A stretch of DNA of 64,000 nucleotides from Pseudomonas sp. TH41 (GTDB taxonomy: Bacteria; Pseudomonadota; Gammaproteobacteria; Pseudomonadales; Pseudomonadaceae), in the NCBI RefSeq assembly GCF_016650695.1, contig NZ_JAEKFH010000003.1:2438001-2502000 (forward strand). The letters run 5' to 3'. The stretch's first letter is position 1. Every line of letters starts with the position of its first letter. A model generated the notes under the pieces. The model did not search any database. It was not told where the DNA came from and saw only the letters and a program-made list of their open reading frames with translations. Both the position numbers and the translations under genes were made by a program. Shown piece after piece: positions 17,398 to 26,092 of the stretch.

Positions 17398-18144
17398 CTA
17401 AACCTTGACCTCCACTTCCCCCAAATGCCCGCCATACGGCCCGAAACTCCGTTCGACCATCACCCGTGTCCCATCCGCCTGCACAATCAACGCCGTACTC
17501 GCCCGCGTCCCATAACTCTGGCTGGCAATGAACACACTCGACAGCAGTGTTTCGGTTGCCAACCCCACACCAGTGTCCGGCAGCTCGGCAAACGGTGCGG
17601 TCTGAGGATCGCCCAGCAACGCCAGTAACGCTTGCGGCTGCGGATCTTCCAGCACCTCCTCCAGTGCCGTCCGTGCCTTGAGCACCTTTGGCCACGGCGT
17701 ATCCAGACCAGCGTTCGACAACCCATAAACCCCCGGCGGCAACATCACAGCCTCAGACTCCCGCGCATTGAAATGCCATAGCTCATTGGCATTGCCGACC
17801 AATAGGTTAAAGCCGGCATATTCCATCGAGCGGCTGACAACGTCGTCTAAATAGTCATCAATCGACCTGTCGCCGCTAAGGAATCGCGCCACCAGCTCAC
17901 CTCGCGACGTGCGGGCGGGTGGTTGATGCGGGTCTCGAATATTGGTCAGTGCGGCGAAGCGACCATTGGCGCCGATACCCAGCCAGGTGCCACCGGCCTC
18001 CAGGTCCCGGCCGGCATAGACGTGCGGCGATTCGGGCCATTGCGCCAGGGGCAGGCTGGGCCGGGCGTAGAATTCATCGCGGTTGGCCGCGACGATCAGC
18101 GGTTGGGCATGGCCCGGTCGCCAGGCGAAAACAATCAGGCACAT
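17398..18144 (-). CDS. NRDE family protein (TANGO2-like)
   Basis: A 248-residue protein beginning MCLIVFAWRPGHAQPLIVAA and carrying the family-defining NRDEF near residue 21, followed by YAGRDLEAGGTWLGIGANG and RFAALTNIRDP. The fold resembles Ntn hydrolases with Cys2 as a possible nucleophile. TANGO2 relatives have been linked to haem trafficking in other organisms, but the bacterial role is uncertain. Confidence 0.85.
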   Translation of the reverse strand: MCLIVFAWRPGHAQPLIVAANRDEFYARPSLPLAQWPESPHVYAGRDLEAGGTWLGIGANGRFAALTNIRDPHQPPARTSRGELVARFLSGDRSIDDYLDDVVSRSMEYAGFNLLVGNANELWHFNARESEAVMLPPGVYGLSNAGLDTPWPKVLKARTALEEVLEDPQPQALLALLGDPQTAPFAELPDTGVGLATETLLSSVFIASQSYGTRASTALIVQADGTRVMVERSFGPYGGHLGEVEVKV

Positions 18145-18265
18145 AAGGTGGTCCTTGTGTGTTTTTTGCCCACTCTACGCAGACATTGCGCGGGTATCCA
18201 TCGCCATCCAGTGGAGCCGAAGGCCATGCATCCGTTACCATGCCGCTCTTATTTGGGGATCCTCC

Positions 18266-19048
18266 ATGGAATTTCTGCTCTATCTGGCGTTGGGCGCCTG
18301 CGCAGGCGTACTCGCCGGGCTGTTCGGGGTCGGTGGCGGGATCATCATCGTCCCGGTGTTGGTGTTCAGTTTCACCTTGCAGGGCTTCGACGCTTCGATC
18401 CTGACCCATCTGGCGGTGGGTACTTCCCTGGCGACGATCATCTTTACCTCGGTCAATGCCGTGCGCGAGCATCACCGTCGCGGCGCCGTGCGCTGGCCGA
18501 TTTTCGTCTGGATGACCGTCGGCATTCTGATCGGTGCCGGTTTCGGCGCGCTGACGGCCGAAGCGATCTCCGGACCGAACCTGCAGAAAATCATCGGCGT
18601 GTTTGCGTTGGTCATTGCCGCCCAACTGATGCTGGATGTCAAACCCAAGGCCAGCCGAACGGTGCCCGGCAAACTGGGTCTGACGGTGGCCGGCAGTGTG
18701 ATTGGCTGGGCCTCGGCGATTTTTGGGATAGGCGGCGGCTCATTGACCGTGCCGTTCCTGACCTGGCGCAGTGTGCCGATGCAACAAGCGGTGGCCACTT
18801 CGTCCGCCTGCGGGTTGCCGATCGCGTTGGCAAGTGCATTAAGTTTCATGATTCTGGGCTGGCACGATCCATTGCTGCCGGCCCATAGTCTCGGTTTTAT
18901 TTATTTGCCGGCGCTGCTGGGGATCGCCCTGACCAGTATGTTTTTCGCCCGTATCGGTGCGCGACTGGCCCACAGGCTGTCGCCGAAGTTGCTGAAAAGG
19001 CTGTTTGCCGCTTTGCTGTTCTGCGTTGGCCTGAGTTTTCTACTCTGA
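18266..19048 (+). CDS. Sulfite exporter TauE/SafE (TSUP) family permease
   Basis: A 260-residue integral membrane protein with about eight hydrophobic helices in two homologous halves. Each half has the family glycine motif: GLFGVGGGIIIVPVLV near the start and IFGIGGGSLTVPFL in the middle. TSUP members move sulfur-containing organic anions or sulfite; the substrate is unknown here. It starts at ATG 18266 and precedes lgt on the same strand by 82 bp. Confidence 0.88.
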   Translation: MEFLLYLALGACAGVLAGLFGVGGGIIIVPVLVFSFTLQGFDASILTHLAVGTSLATIIFTSVNAVREHHRRGAVRWPIFVWMTVGILIGAGFGALTAEAISGPNLQKIIGVFALVIAAQLMLDVKPKASRTVPGKLGLTVAGSVIGWASAIFGIGGGSLTVPFLTWRSVPMQQAVATSSACGLPIALASALSFMILGWHDPLLPAHSLGFIYLPALLGIALTSMFFARIGARLAHRLSPKLLKRLFAALLFCVGLSFLL

Positions 19049-19130
19049 CACGCGCCGCAATCCTGGCTTAATCCTGAGGTGGCAGCGTCGCCCGGGAATT
19101 TTGAAGTTTCAACTCTAACGAGGAGTCGCA

Positions 19131-19943
19131 ATGCTGCCTTACCCGCAGATCGATCCGGTGGCCTTGGCCATCGGTCCGCTGAAAATCCACTGGTACGGTT
19201 TGATGTACCTGATCGGCATTGGCGGCGCCTGGCTGCTGGCGTCCCGTCGGTTGAACCGTTTCGATCCGACCTGGAGCAAAGAGAAGCTCTCCGACATGGT
19301 GTTCTGGATGTCGATGGGTGTGATCGTCGGTGGACGCTTGGGCTATGTGCTGTTTTACGATCTGAGTGCTTACCTGGCCAACCCGACGCTGATTTTTGAA
19401 GTGTGGAAGGGCGGCATGTCGTTCCACGGCGGGTTCATCGGCGTGATGCTGGCGGCGTTGTGGTTCGGTAAAAAGAACAACAAATCGTTTTTCCAGCTGA
19501 TGGATTTCGTCGCGCCCATGGTGCCGATTGGCCTGGGGGCCGGACGTATCGGCAACTTCATCAACGCTGAGTTGTGGGGCAAACCGACCGACGTGCCGTG
19601 GGCGATGATCTTCCCGCCTTTCAGCGATCCGTCGCAGTTGCCGCGTCACCCGTCGCAGCTGTACCAGTTCGCGCTGGAAGGCGTCGCGCTGTTCCTGATC
19701 TTGTGGTTGTTCTCGCGCAAGCCGCGGCCGACCATGGCCGTGTCGGGGATGTTCGCGCTGTTCTATGGCATTTTCCGTTTCATCGTCGAGTTCGTCCGCG
19801 TACCGGACGCACAGCTGGGCTATCTGGCCTGGAACTGGCTGACCATGGGCCAGGTACTTTGCGTACCGATGATCGTTGGCGGTCTGTTCCTGATCTGGCT
19901 GGCGTATCACCGCGCCCCGGCGACCCCAGCGGCGGCCGTATAA
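19131..19943 (+). CDS. lgt: Prolipoprotein diacylglyceryl transferase
   Basis: A 270-residue polytopic inner-membrane enzyme that attaches diacylglycerol to the lipobox Cys of prolipoproteins. The Lgt signature [15 protein letters not shown] is at ~137-150 (essential Arg in GRIGN), and the conserved MSFHGG lies near residue 99. The ATG follows an excellent AACGAGGAGTCGCA site. It lies upstream of thyA, as in many gammaproteobacteria. Confidence 0.97.
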   Translation: MLPYPQIDPVALAIGPLKIHWYGLMYLIGIGGAWLLASRRLNRFDPTWSKEKLSDMVFWMSMGVIVGGRLGYVLFYDLSAYLANPTLIFEVWKGGMSFHGGFIGVMLAALWFGKKNNKSFFQLMDFVAPMVPIGLGAGRIGNFINAELWGKPTDVPWAMIFPPFSDPSQLPRHPSQLYQFALEGVALFLILWLFSRKPRPTMAVSGMFALFYGIFRFIVEFVRVPDAQLGYLAWNWLTMGQVLCVPMIVGGLFLIWLAYHRAPATPAAAV

Positions 19944-19947
19944 ATTC

Positions 19948-19976
19948 GAACCCCGGGGGCGACGGCCTCCGGGTTC
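19948..19976 (+). other. Hairpin between lgt and thyA
   Basis: GAACCCCGGGGGC and GCCTCCGGGTTC pair around a GACG loop with one bulge and a G-T wobble. No T run follows, so it is not a standard terminator. It may stabilise or attenuate the lgt-thyA message; thyA starts 18 bp later. Confidence 0.5.
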
Positions 19977-19993
19977 AAGGACACAGGTAACTC

Positions 19994-20965
19994 ATGAAGC
20001 AATATCTCGAACTGGTCGCCCACGTCATCAAGAACGGCACCAAACAGGCCAACCGCACCGGCGTGAATACCATCAGCTTCCCGGGCGCGATGCTGCGTTA
20101 TGACCTGAAAGAAGGTTTTCCAGCGATCACCACCCGCAAGATGGCCTTCAAATCGGCCATCGGCGAGATGTGTGGGTTTCTGCGTGGGGTGAACAACGCC
20201 GCCGAATTCCGCGCGCTGGGCTGCAAGGTCTGGGACCAGAACGCCAACGAAAATGCGCAGTGGCTGGCCAACCCGTTCCGTCAGGGTGAAGACGACCTCG
20301 GTGAGATTTACGGCGTGCAATGGCGCAAATGGCCGGCGTACAAGCAGATTCCGCTCAGCAACAAAGCCGCCATCGAGCAGACCCTGGGCCAGGGTTACCG
20401 TCAGATCGCTGAAGGCGAAGAAGACGGTCAGGCTTACGTGGTGCTGTACAAGGCGATCGACCAGATCCGTCAGTGCGTCGACACCATCATCAAGGACCCG
20501 GGCAGCCGCCGCATCCTGTTCCACGGCTGGAACGTCGCTCAGCTCGATGAAATGGCCCTGCCGCCGTGCCACCTGCTGTATCAGTTCCACCCGAATGTCG
20601 AGACCAGGGAAATCTCCCTGACGCTCTACATCCGTTCCAACGACCTGGGCCTGGGCACGCCGTTCAACCTCACCGAAGGCGCCGCGTTGCTGAGCCTGAT
20701 TGGTCGCCTGACCGGTTACACGCCACGCTGGTTCACCTATTTCATCGGTGACGCCCACGTCTACGAAAACCACCTGGACATGCTCAACGAACAGCTCACG
20801 CGCGAGCCGTTCCCGATGCCGAAACTGGTCATCAGCGACCGTGTGCCGGAGTTTGCCAAGACCGGTGTTTATCAGCCGGAGTGGCTAGAGCTGATCGAGC
20901 CGAGTGATTTCTCGCTGGAAGGCTACCAACACCACGCCCCAATGACCGCGCCGATGGCGGTCTAG
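19994..20965 (+). CDS. thyA: Thymidylate synthase
   Basis: A 323-residue enzyme methylating dUMP to dTMP with methylenetetrahydrofolate. The nucleophile is C192 in [12 protein letters not shown]. Arg pairs in NRTGV and [13 protein letters not shown] bind phosphate, and [11 protein letters not shown] is also present. It is longer than the 264-residue E. coli enzyme, owing to extra segments around residues 85-150, and matches the long Pseudomonas form. folA, which recycles the dihydrofolate product, lies 12.7 kb downstream. Confidence 0.97.
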   Translation: MKQYLELVAHVIKNGTKQANRTGVNTISFPGAMLRYDLKEGFPAITTRKMAFKSAIGEMCGFLRGVNNAAEFRALGCKVWDQNANENAQWLANPFRQGEDDLGEIYGVQWRKWPAYKQIPLSNKAAIEQTLGQGYRQIAEGEEDGQAYVVLYKAIDQIRQCVDTIIKDPGSRRILFHGWNVAQLDEMALPPCHLLYQFHPNVETREISLTLYIRSNDLGLGTPFNLTEGAALLSLIGRLTGYTPRWFTYFIGDAHVYENHLDMLNEQLTREPFPMPKLVISDRVPEFAKTGVYQPEWLELIEPSDFSLEGYQHHAPMTAPMAV

Positions 20966-20983
20966 AGCCTCAACGCATCCCCC

Positions 20984-21081
20984 TGTAGGAGCTGCCGAAG
21001 GCTGCGATCTTTTGATCTTTTGCGATGTTGGAATTGCCGAAAATCAAGATCAAAAGATCGCAGCCTTCGGCAGCTCCTACA
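20984..21081. repeat. Inverted repeat, family B (GAGCTGCCGAAGGCTGCGAT)
   Basis: TGTAGGAGCTGCCGAAGGCT continues with GCGATCTTTTGATC; its complement closes the element. This second repeat family recurs at 44467 and 61101. It separates thyA from convergent cadR. Confidence 0.9.
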
Positions 21082-21097
21082 GGTTTTTGTGGTGTTT

Positions 21098-21547
21098 TTA
21101 GTGGCCGTGACTACGGCCAACATGGGAATGCTCAACTTCCGTCGCCACCACCCCGCCGCTCACTTCCAACCGCTGCAAAATCCCGCACTGATCAATATCC
21201 GGCCCCTCGCTACAGCGTTGGCGCAGGTCGAGCAGTTGCGTCTGTAACGCCAGCAATCCATCGATCCGCGCCTTGACGTGATGAATGTGCTCATCGATCA
21301 GCGCATTCACGCTTTGGCACTGATCCTGCGGACTGTCGCGCAGGGCCAGCAGGCTGCGGATTTCTTCGAGGGTCATGTCGAGGGTGCGGCAGTTGCGGAT
21401 GAAGGTCAGGCGTTCGGCGTGGGCCTGGGTGTAGACGCGGTAGTTGCCGTCGCTGCGGGCTGGTTCCGGCAGCAGGTTTTCGCGCTCGTAATAGCGGATG
21501 GTTTCCACGGCGCAGTCGGTGAGTCTGGCCAGTTCTCCGATCTTCAT
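21098..21547 (-). CDS. cadR: Cd(II)/Pb(II)-responsive MerR-type regulator
   Basis: A 149-residue MerR family regulator: N-terminal winged helix MKIGELARLTDCAVETIRYY, dimerisation helix with Cys in RNCRTLDMT and DQCQSVNALIDEHI, a metal-loop Cys in RCSEGPDIDQCGI, and a His-rich tail ending HSHVGRSHGH. These fit CadR, which senses cadmium. It is divergent from the P-type ATPase gene and its operator lies in the 85-bp gap. The ATG at 21547 gives the standard N-terminus. Confidence 0.93.
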   Translation of the reverse strand: MKIGELARLTDCAVETIRYYERENLLPEPARSDGNYRVYTQAHAERLTFIRNCRTLDMTLEEIRSLLALRDSPQDQCQSVNALIDEHIHHVKARIDGLLALQTQLLDLRQRCSEGPDIDQCGILQRLEVSGGVVATEVEHSHVGRSHGH

Positions 21548-21570
21548 GACGGCAATCTCCAAATGGGTGC

Positions 21571-21602
21571 TTGACCCTATAGTGGCTACAGGGTCTTTAC
21601 TT
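21571..21602 (+). promoter_or_regulatory. CadR operator inside the cadA promoter
   Basis: A -35 TTGACC (21571) is followed by the dyad ACCCTATAGTGGCTACAGGG(T) at 21574-21594. A weak -10 (TTTACT, ~21596) lies 19 bp after the -35. An over-long spacer filled by a dyad is the MerR-family arrangement, in which metal-bound regulator untwists the promoter. The text closely resembles the P. putida cadR operator. Confidence 0.88.
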
Positions 21603-21632
21603 GGCAACAGGCACCTTTATGGACGCGACCCA

Positions 21633-23900
21633 ATGAGCGATTCCCGGCACACCCATTCACCTGAGGCTGAGCGCGAGCACGAGCACAGCCACAAGCTGCA
21701 GCCAGTAAAGAAGCATGACCATGGCGGCCACGGGGATTCCTGCTGTTCCGCCAACGTGGCGGCACCGTCGCTGATCAAATTGAGCGCAACGCCCACCGCC
21801 AGCGCGCGGCTAAGCAGTTTCCGCATCGACGCGATGGACTGCCCCACCGAGCAGACGCTGATCGAGAACAAACTCGGCAAGCTCGCGGGTGTGCAACAGC
21901 TGGAATTCAACCTGATCAACCGCGTGTTGGGCGTCACCCACGACCTGCCGAACACCGCCCCCATCATCGACGCGATCAAATCCCTCGGCATGCAGGCCGA
22001 GCCGCTGGAGCAGGGCGTCGAAGCGCCAGCCCCGGCGCCAGAGAAAAAGCCCTGGTGGCCGTTGGCGCTGTCCGGTGTGGGGGCGCTGGCCGCTGAAGTT
22101 ATCCACTTCACCAACGCTGCGCCCAATTGGGTGGTGGCGGTCATTGCACTGGTCTCGATTCTCAGCGGTGGTCTCGGCACTTATAAGAAGGGCTGGATCG
22201 CGCTTAAGAATTTCAACCTGAACATCAACGCGCTGATGAGCATCGCGGTGACCGGCGCAATCCTGATCGGTCAGTGGCCAGAAGCGGCAATGGTGATGTT
22301 CCTGTTCACCGTGGCCGAGTTGATCGAAGCCAAATCCCTGGACCGTGCGCGCAACGCGATTGGCGGCTTGATGCAGATGGCACCGGAACAGGCCACGGTG
22401 CGGCAGGCGGATGGCAGCTGGGTCGAGCAGGACGTGAAAACCATTGAGCTGGGCGCGCGAGTGCGAGTGCGGCCCGGTGAGCGAATTGGTCTGGACGGTG
22501 AAGTGGTGTCGGGCAGTTCAACCATCGATCAGGCGCCGATCACTGGCGAAAGCCTGCCGGTGGAAAAGACCATTGGCGACAAGGTGTTCGCCGGCACCAT
22601 CAATCAGGCGGGTTCCCTGGAGTATTCCGTCACCGCGGCGGCCAACCATTCGACGCTGGCGCGGATCATCCATGCCGTCGAACAGGCTCAGGGCGCGCGG
22701 GCGCCGACTCAGCGTTTCGTCGACAGCTTCTCGAAAATCTACACGCCAGTGGTGTTCATCCTGGCCCTCGCCGTCGCGGTGATTGCGCCGCTGTTCATGG
22801 GCGCGCTCTGGTTTGACTGGATCTACCGGGCGCTGGTGTTGCTGGTGGTCGCTTGCCCCTGTGCGTTGGTGATTTCGACGCCAGTGACCATTGTCAGCGG
22901 TCTCGCGGCGGCGGCGCGCAAAGGGATTCTGGTCAAGGGCGGCGTCTACCTGGAGGGCGGTTACAAGCTCGATTACCTGGCGCTGGATAAAACCGGCACG
23001 ATCACGCACGGCAAACCGGTGCAGACCGATTACCTGTCGCTTGATCCGACGGCGGACGAATCCGCACCGGCGATTGCGGCGGCGCTGGCCGGTCGCTCGG
23101 ACCACCCGGTGTCGTTGGCCATCGCCCATGCGGCTGCGGATAAACCATTCGCGCCGCAGGTTGTGGATAACTTCCAAGCCCTGGCCGGTCGTGGCGTGCG
23201 CGGTGAAATCAACGGTCAGGTCTACCACCTGGGCAACCACCGTTTGGTGGAAGAACTGAACCTGTGCTCGCCTGCGCTGGAAGAAAAGCTGTTCGCGCTG
23301 GAAAAGCAGGGTAAATCAGTGGTGTTGCTGCTCGATCAATCCGGCCCACTGGCGCTGTTCGCCGTGGCCGACACTGTGAAGGCTTCCAGCCGCGAGGCGA
23401 TCCAGCAATTGCACGACCTGGGCATCAAAACCCTGATGCTGACCGGCGACAACGTCCACACCGCGCAGGCAATTGCCGCGCAAGTCGGCATCGACGAGGC
23501 GCAGGGCGACCTGCTGCCGACCGACAAGCTGCAAGCCATCGAAGCATTGTATGCACGGGGCCATAACGTCGGCATGGTCGGCGACGGTATCAACGACGCC
23601 CCGGCGCTGGCACGCGCCGAGATAGGTTTCGCCATGGCCGCCGCCGGCACCGATACCGCCATCGAGACCGCCGATGTCGCCTTGATGGACGACGATCTGC
23701 GCAAGATCCCCGCGTTCATTCGGTTGTCGCGGCAGACATCGAGCATCCTCAAACAGAACATTGCGCTGGCATTGGTCATCAAAGCGATCTTTCTTGGGGT
23801 AACCTTCGCCGGGATCGCCACCATGTGGATGGCGGTGTTCGCCGACATGGGCGTAAGCCTGTTGGTGGTATTCAACGGTTTGCGCCTGTTGCGCAAATAA
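21633..23900 (+). CDS. cadA: Cd/Zn/Pb-exporting P1B-type ATPase
   Basis: A 755-residue heavy-metal pump. A His/Cys-rich leader (about residues 5-40, several HxH and a CC pair) precedes an HMA domain with the DCPTE motif (69-73), typical of Cd/Zn pumps rather than the CxxC of copper pumps. The transmembrane CPC is at 408-410, the phosphorylation site DKTGTIT starts at D452, and GDGINDAPALA is present. The ATG at 21633 opens the His-rich leader. It is controlled by divergent cadR. The LysR gene begins 17 bp after its stop. Confidence 0.95.
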   Translation: MSDSRHTHSPEAEREHEHSHKLQPVKKHDHGGHGDSCCSANVAAPSLIKLSATPTASARLSSFRIDAMDCPTEQTLIENKLGKLAGVQQLEFNLINRVLGVTHDLPNTAPIIDAIKSLGMQAEPLEQGVEAPAPAPEKKPWWPLALSGVGALAAEVIHFTNAAPNWVVAVIALVSILSGGLGTYKKGWIALKNFNLNINALMSIAVTGAILIGQWPEAAMVMFLFTVAELIEAKSLDRARNAIGGLMQMAPEQATVRQADGSWVEQDVKTIELGARVRVRPGERIGLDGEVVSGSSTIDQAPITGESLPVEKTIGDKVFAGTINQAGSLEYSVTAAANHSTLARIIHAVEQAQGARAPTQRFVDSFSKIYTPVVFILALAVAVIAPLFMGALWFDWIYRALVLLVVACPCALVISTPVTIVSGLAAAARKGILVKGGVYLEGGYKLDYLALDKTGTITHGKPVQTDYLSLDPTADESAPAIAAALAGRSDHPVSLAIAHAAADKPFAPQVVDNFQALAGRGVRGEINGQVYHLGNHRLVEELNLCSPALEEKLFALEKQGKSVVLLLDQSGPLALFAVADTVKASSREAIQQLHDLGIKTLMLTGDNVHTAQAIAAQVGIDEAQGDLLPTDKLQAIEALYARGHNVGMVGDGINDAPALARAEIGFAMAAAGTDTAIETADVALMDDDLRKIPAFIRLSRQTSSILKQNIALALVIKAIFLGVTFAGIATMWMAVFADMGVSLLVVFNGLRLLRK

Positions 23901-23916
23901 GAGATGAGGGGCGGGT

Positions 23917-24780
23917 GTGCTGAGTGCCGAGCTGAAGGCGTTTTATATGGTTGCCCGCCTGGGCAGCATCACCCTGGCGGCGAAAAAGCTCGGCTTGAGC
24001 CAACCCACGGTGACGACCCAGATCAAGCACCTGGAAAGTCAGTACTCGGTTGAACTGTTCTACCGGGGCGGCCGCCGACTCAGCGTCAGCGATGAAGGCG
24101 CGCGGCTGTTGCCGATGGTCAAGGCGCTGTTGCAGCAGGAAGCCGACATCGAGTTTTTCCTGCGCAACAGTGGCCAGGTCCAGGGCACCTTGCGCATTGC
24201 CGCCACCGCGCCGTATTACATTCTCGATCTGGTGAAGACCTTTCGCGAGCGCTTGCCGCAGGTGGAGGTGTCGGTGGAAATCGGCAACTCGCAGCAGGTG
24301 CTGGAGGCGCTGGAGGATTACCGGGTCGATGTCGCCGCTTCCTCGCAATTGCTCGACGATGCGCGGCTGATTCGCCGGGTGCTCGGCAGCGATCCGCTGG
24401 TGCTGGCGGTGCATCGCAATCATCCGCTGGCGGTGCATGATCATGTGCCGCTCAGTGCATTGGCCGGGCACACCTTGTTGATGCGGGAGTCGGGCTCGAC
24501 GACTCGGCGATTGACCGAAGAATTGCTGGCCAGCGCAGGGGTGACTTTCGGGCCGTTGCTGGAAATTGGCAGCCGCGAATCGATTCGTGAGGCGGTGTTG
24601 CGCAACATCGGCATCAGCATCATTGCCCGACAGGAAGTGCCGCACGATCCGCAACTGCGGGTGCTGACCATCGAGAATGCCCCGCAGATCCCGGAGTATT
24701 TGTACTGCCTCAAGGAGCGCAAAGGCGCGCGGCTGCCGGCGGCGTTTCTGGGGTTGGCGCAGGAAATGGCACCGGCCTGA
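23917..24780 (+). CDS. LysR regulator of the phosphonate-uptake cluster
   Basis: A 287-residue LysR-type regulator with N-terminal helix-turn-helix (ITLAAKKLGLSQPTVTTQIK) and an effector domain starting VQGTLRIAATAPYYILDLV. It resembles the LysR regulators associated with aminoethylphosphonate catabolism (TIGR03339 type). The start is a GTG. Unusually for a LysR gene it is on the same strand as its presumed target and is almost joined to cadA upstream. The effector is probably a phosphonate, by context. Confidence 0.85.
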   Translation: MLSAELKAFYMVARLGSITLAAKKLGLSQPTVTTQIKHLESQYSVELFYRGGRRLSVSDEGARLLPMVKALLQQEADIEFFLRNSGQVQGTLRIAATAPYYILDLVKTFRERLPQVEVSVEIGNSQQVLEALEDYRVDVAASSQLLDDARLIRRVLGSDPLVLAVHRNHPLAVHDHVPLSALAGHTLLMRESGSTTRRLTEELLASAGVTFGPLLEIGSRESIREAVLRNIGISIIARQEVPHDPQLRVLTIENAPQIPEYLYCLKERKGARLPAAFLGLAQEMAPA

Positions 24781-24803
24781 GAATTGTGGTGATTGGTCTG
24801 GCC

Positions 24804-24872
24804 CCTTCGCGAGCAAGCCCGCTCCCACAGGGGGAATGCGTTCAACTGTGGGAGCGGGCTTGCTCGCGAAGG
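24804..24872. repeat. REPIN, family A (GGGAGCGGGC subtype)
   Basis: CCTTCGCGAGCAAGCCCGCT and its inverse with only a short centre. It lies between the LysR gene and the ABC transporter operon and so may partly insulate the two. Confidence 0.88.
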
Positions 24873-24986
24873 CATCAGGCCAGTCAACCAACAACTCAAG
24901 CCAATCACCCAACCCAAATCCCCGAATACCACTATCAGCCGTTTTTGCCTCACTGCCACATGACGGACGCATTACATCCCTAGGAT

Positions 24987-25010
24987 GGCCTTCATCTGCT
25001 TGATGAGGCC
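24987..25010 (+). promoter_or_regulatory. Dyad over the ribosome binding site of the phosphonate transporter
   Basis: GGCCTTCATC and GATGAGGCC pair (one bulged T) around TGCTT. The downstream arm contains GAGG, the only plausible Shine-Dalgarno, 7 nt before ATG 25016. It could be an RNA hairpin limiting translation or a DNA operator for the LysR protein. Confidence 0.5.
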
Positions 25011-25015
25011 TGTCC

Positions 25016-26092
25016 ATGAACCACTCGATCGCAACTGCCCTGACCAACCCCGGCGCCCCGATGAAAGTGCGCGGCGTGCAGAAACGTTTTGGCGCCTTCA
25101 CCGCGCTGGATAACGTTTCCCTCGATGTGGCGGCCGGTGAGCTGGTGTGCCTGCTGGGCCCGTCGGGCTGTGGCAAAACCACCTTGCTGCGCTGCATCGC
25201 CGGTCTGGAGAAGCAGGACAGCGGCGAGTTGTACCTCGGTGATCGCGACGTTTCCCACCTGGCACCTCAGGCGCGTGACTACGGCATCCTGTTCCAGTCC
25301 TACGCGTTGTTCCCCAATCTCACCGTCGAAGCGAACATTGCCTACGGCCTCGCCGGCAGCGGTCGCGATGAAGTGCGCAAGCGTGTCGGTCAGATGCTGG
25401 AACTGGTCGGCCTGATCGGCAGCGAGAAAAAGTACCCCGGCCAATTGTCCGGCGGCCAGCAACAGCGGGTCGCACTGGCGCGGGCCTTGGCGCCGGCGCC
25501 TTCGTTGTTGCTGCTCGACGAACCGATGTCCGCCCTCGACGCACGGGTTCGCGAGCATCTGTGCACCGAACTGCGTCAGTTGCAGCGCAACCTTGGCATC
25601 ACCACGCTGATGGTCACGCACAACCAGGACGAGGCCATGCTGATGGCCGACCGCATTGCCGTGATGAACAACGGCAAGGTCGAGCAGTACGCCACGCCGC
25701 AGGAAATTTACGACCGCCCGGCGACACCGTTTGTGGCGGAGTTCGTCGGTCAGGGCAACTGGCTGCCATTCCGCCGTAGCAGTGACAGCCACGCGCAAGT
25801 CGGCGGCCTGAACATGCGTCTGGCCGACGGCAGTGCGAAAACCGCCTCCGGCCGGTTGTTCTGCCGCCCCGAGGCGATCAACGTCAACCCGCTGGTACAC
25901 GAAGAAAACCTGTTCCCGGCCAAGGTTCGCGAAATCACCTTCCTCGGCAACCGCTGCCGCATGAGCTTCGAACTCGATCAACTGCCGGGCCACGCGTTGC
26001 TGGCGGAACTGGCGCCGGAAGCCATGCCGCGCCTCGGGGCACAGCAGATCATGGTCGCCTTGCCTCCGCGCAGCTTGCAGGTGTTTGCCTGA
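25016..26092 (+). CDS. aepV: Aminoethylphosphonate-type ABC transporter, ATP-binding subunit
   Basis: A 358-residue ABC ATPase with Walker A GPSGCGKTT (near residue 47), Q-loop, signature LSGGQQQRVALARAL, Walker B LLLLDEPMSALDA and switch His in VTHNQDE. A C-terminal TOBE-like domain (~260-358) fits the spermidine/iron/phosphonate import class. With the fused permease and binding protein behind it, it matches the 2-aminoethylphosphonate importers named PhnT2 or AepV. The symbol is by analogy. The stop overlaps the permease start (TGATG). Confidence 0.85.
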   Translation: MNHSIATALTNPGAPMKVRGVQKRFGAFTALDNVSLDVAAGELVCLLGPSGCGKTTLLRCIAGLEKQDSGELYLGDRDVSHLAPQARDYGILFQSYALFPNLTVEANIAYGLAGSGRDEVRKRVGQMLELVGLIGSEKKYPGQLSGGQQQRVALARALAPAPSLLLLDEPMSALDARVREHLCTELRQLQRNLGITTLMVTHNQDEAMLMADRIAVMNNGKVEQYATPQEIYDRPATPFVAEFVGQGNWLPFRRSSDSHAQVGGLNMRLADGSAKTASGRLFCRPEAINVNPLVHEENLFPAKVREITFLGNRCRMSFELDQLPGHALLAELAPEAMPRLGAQQIMVALPPRSLQVFA

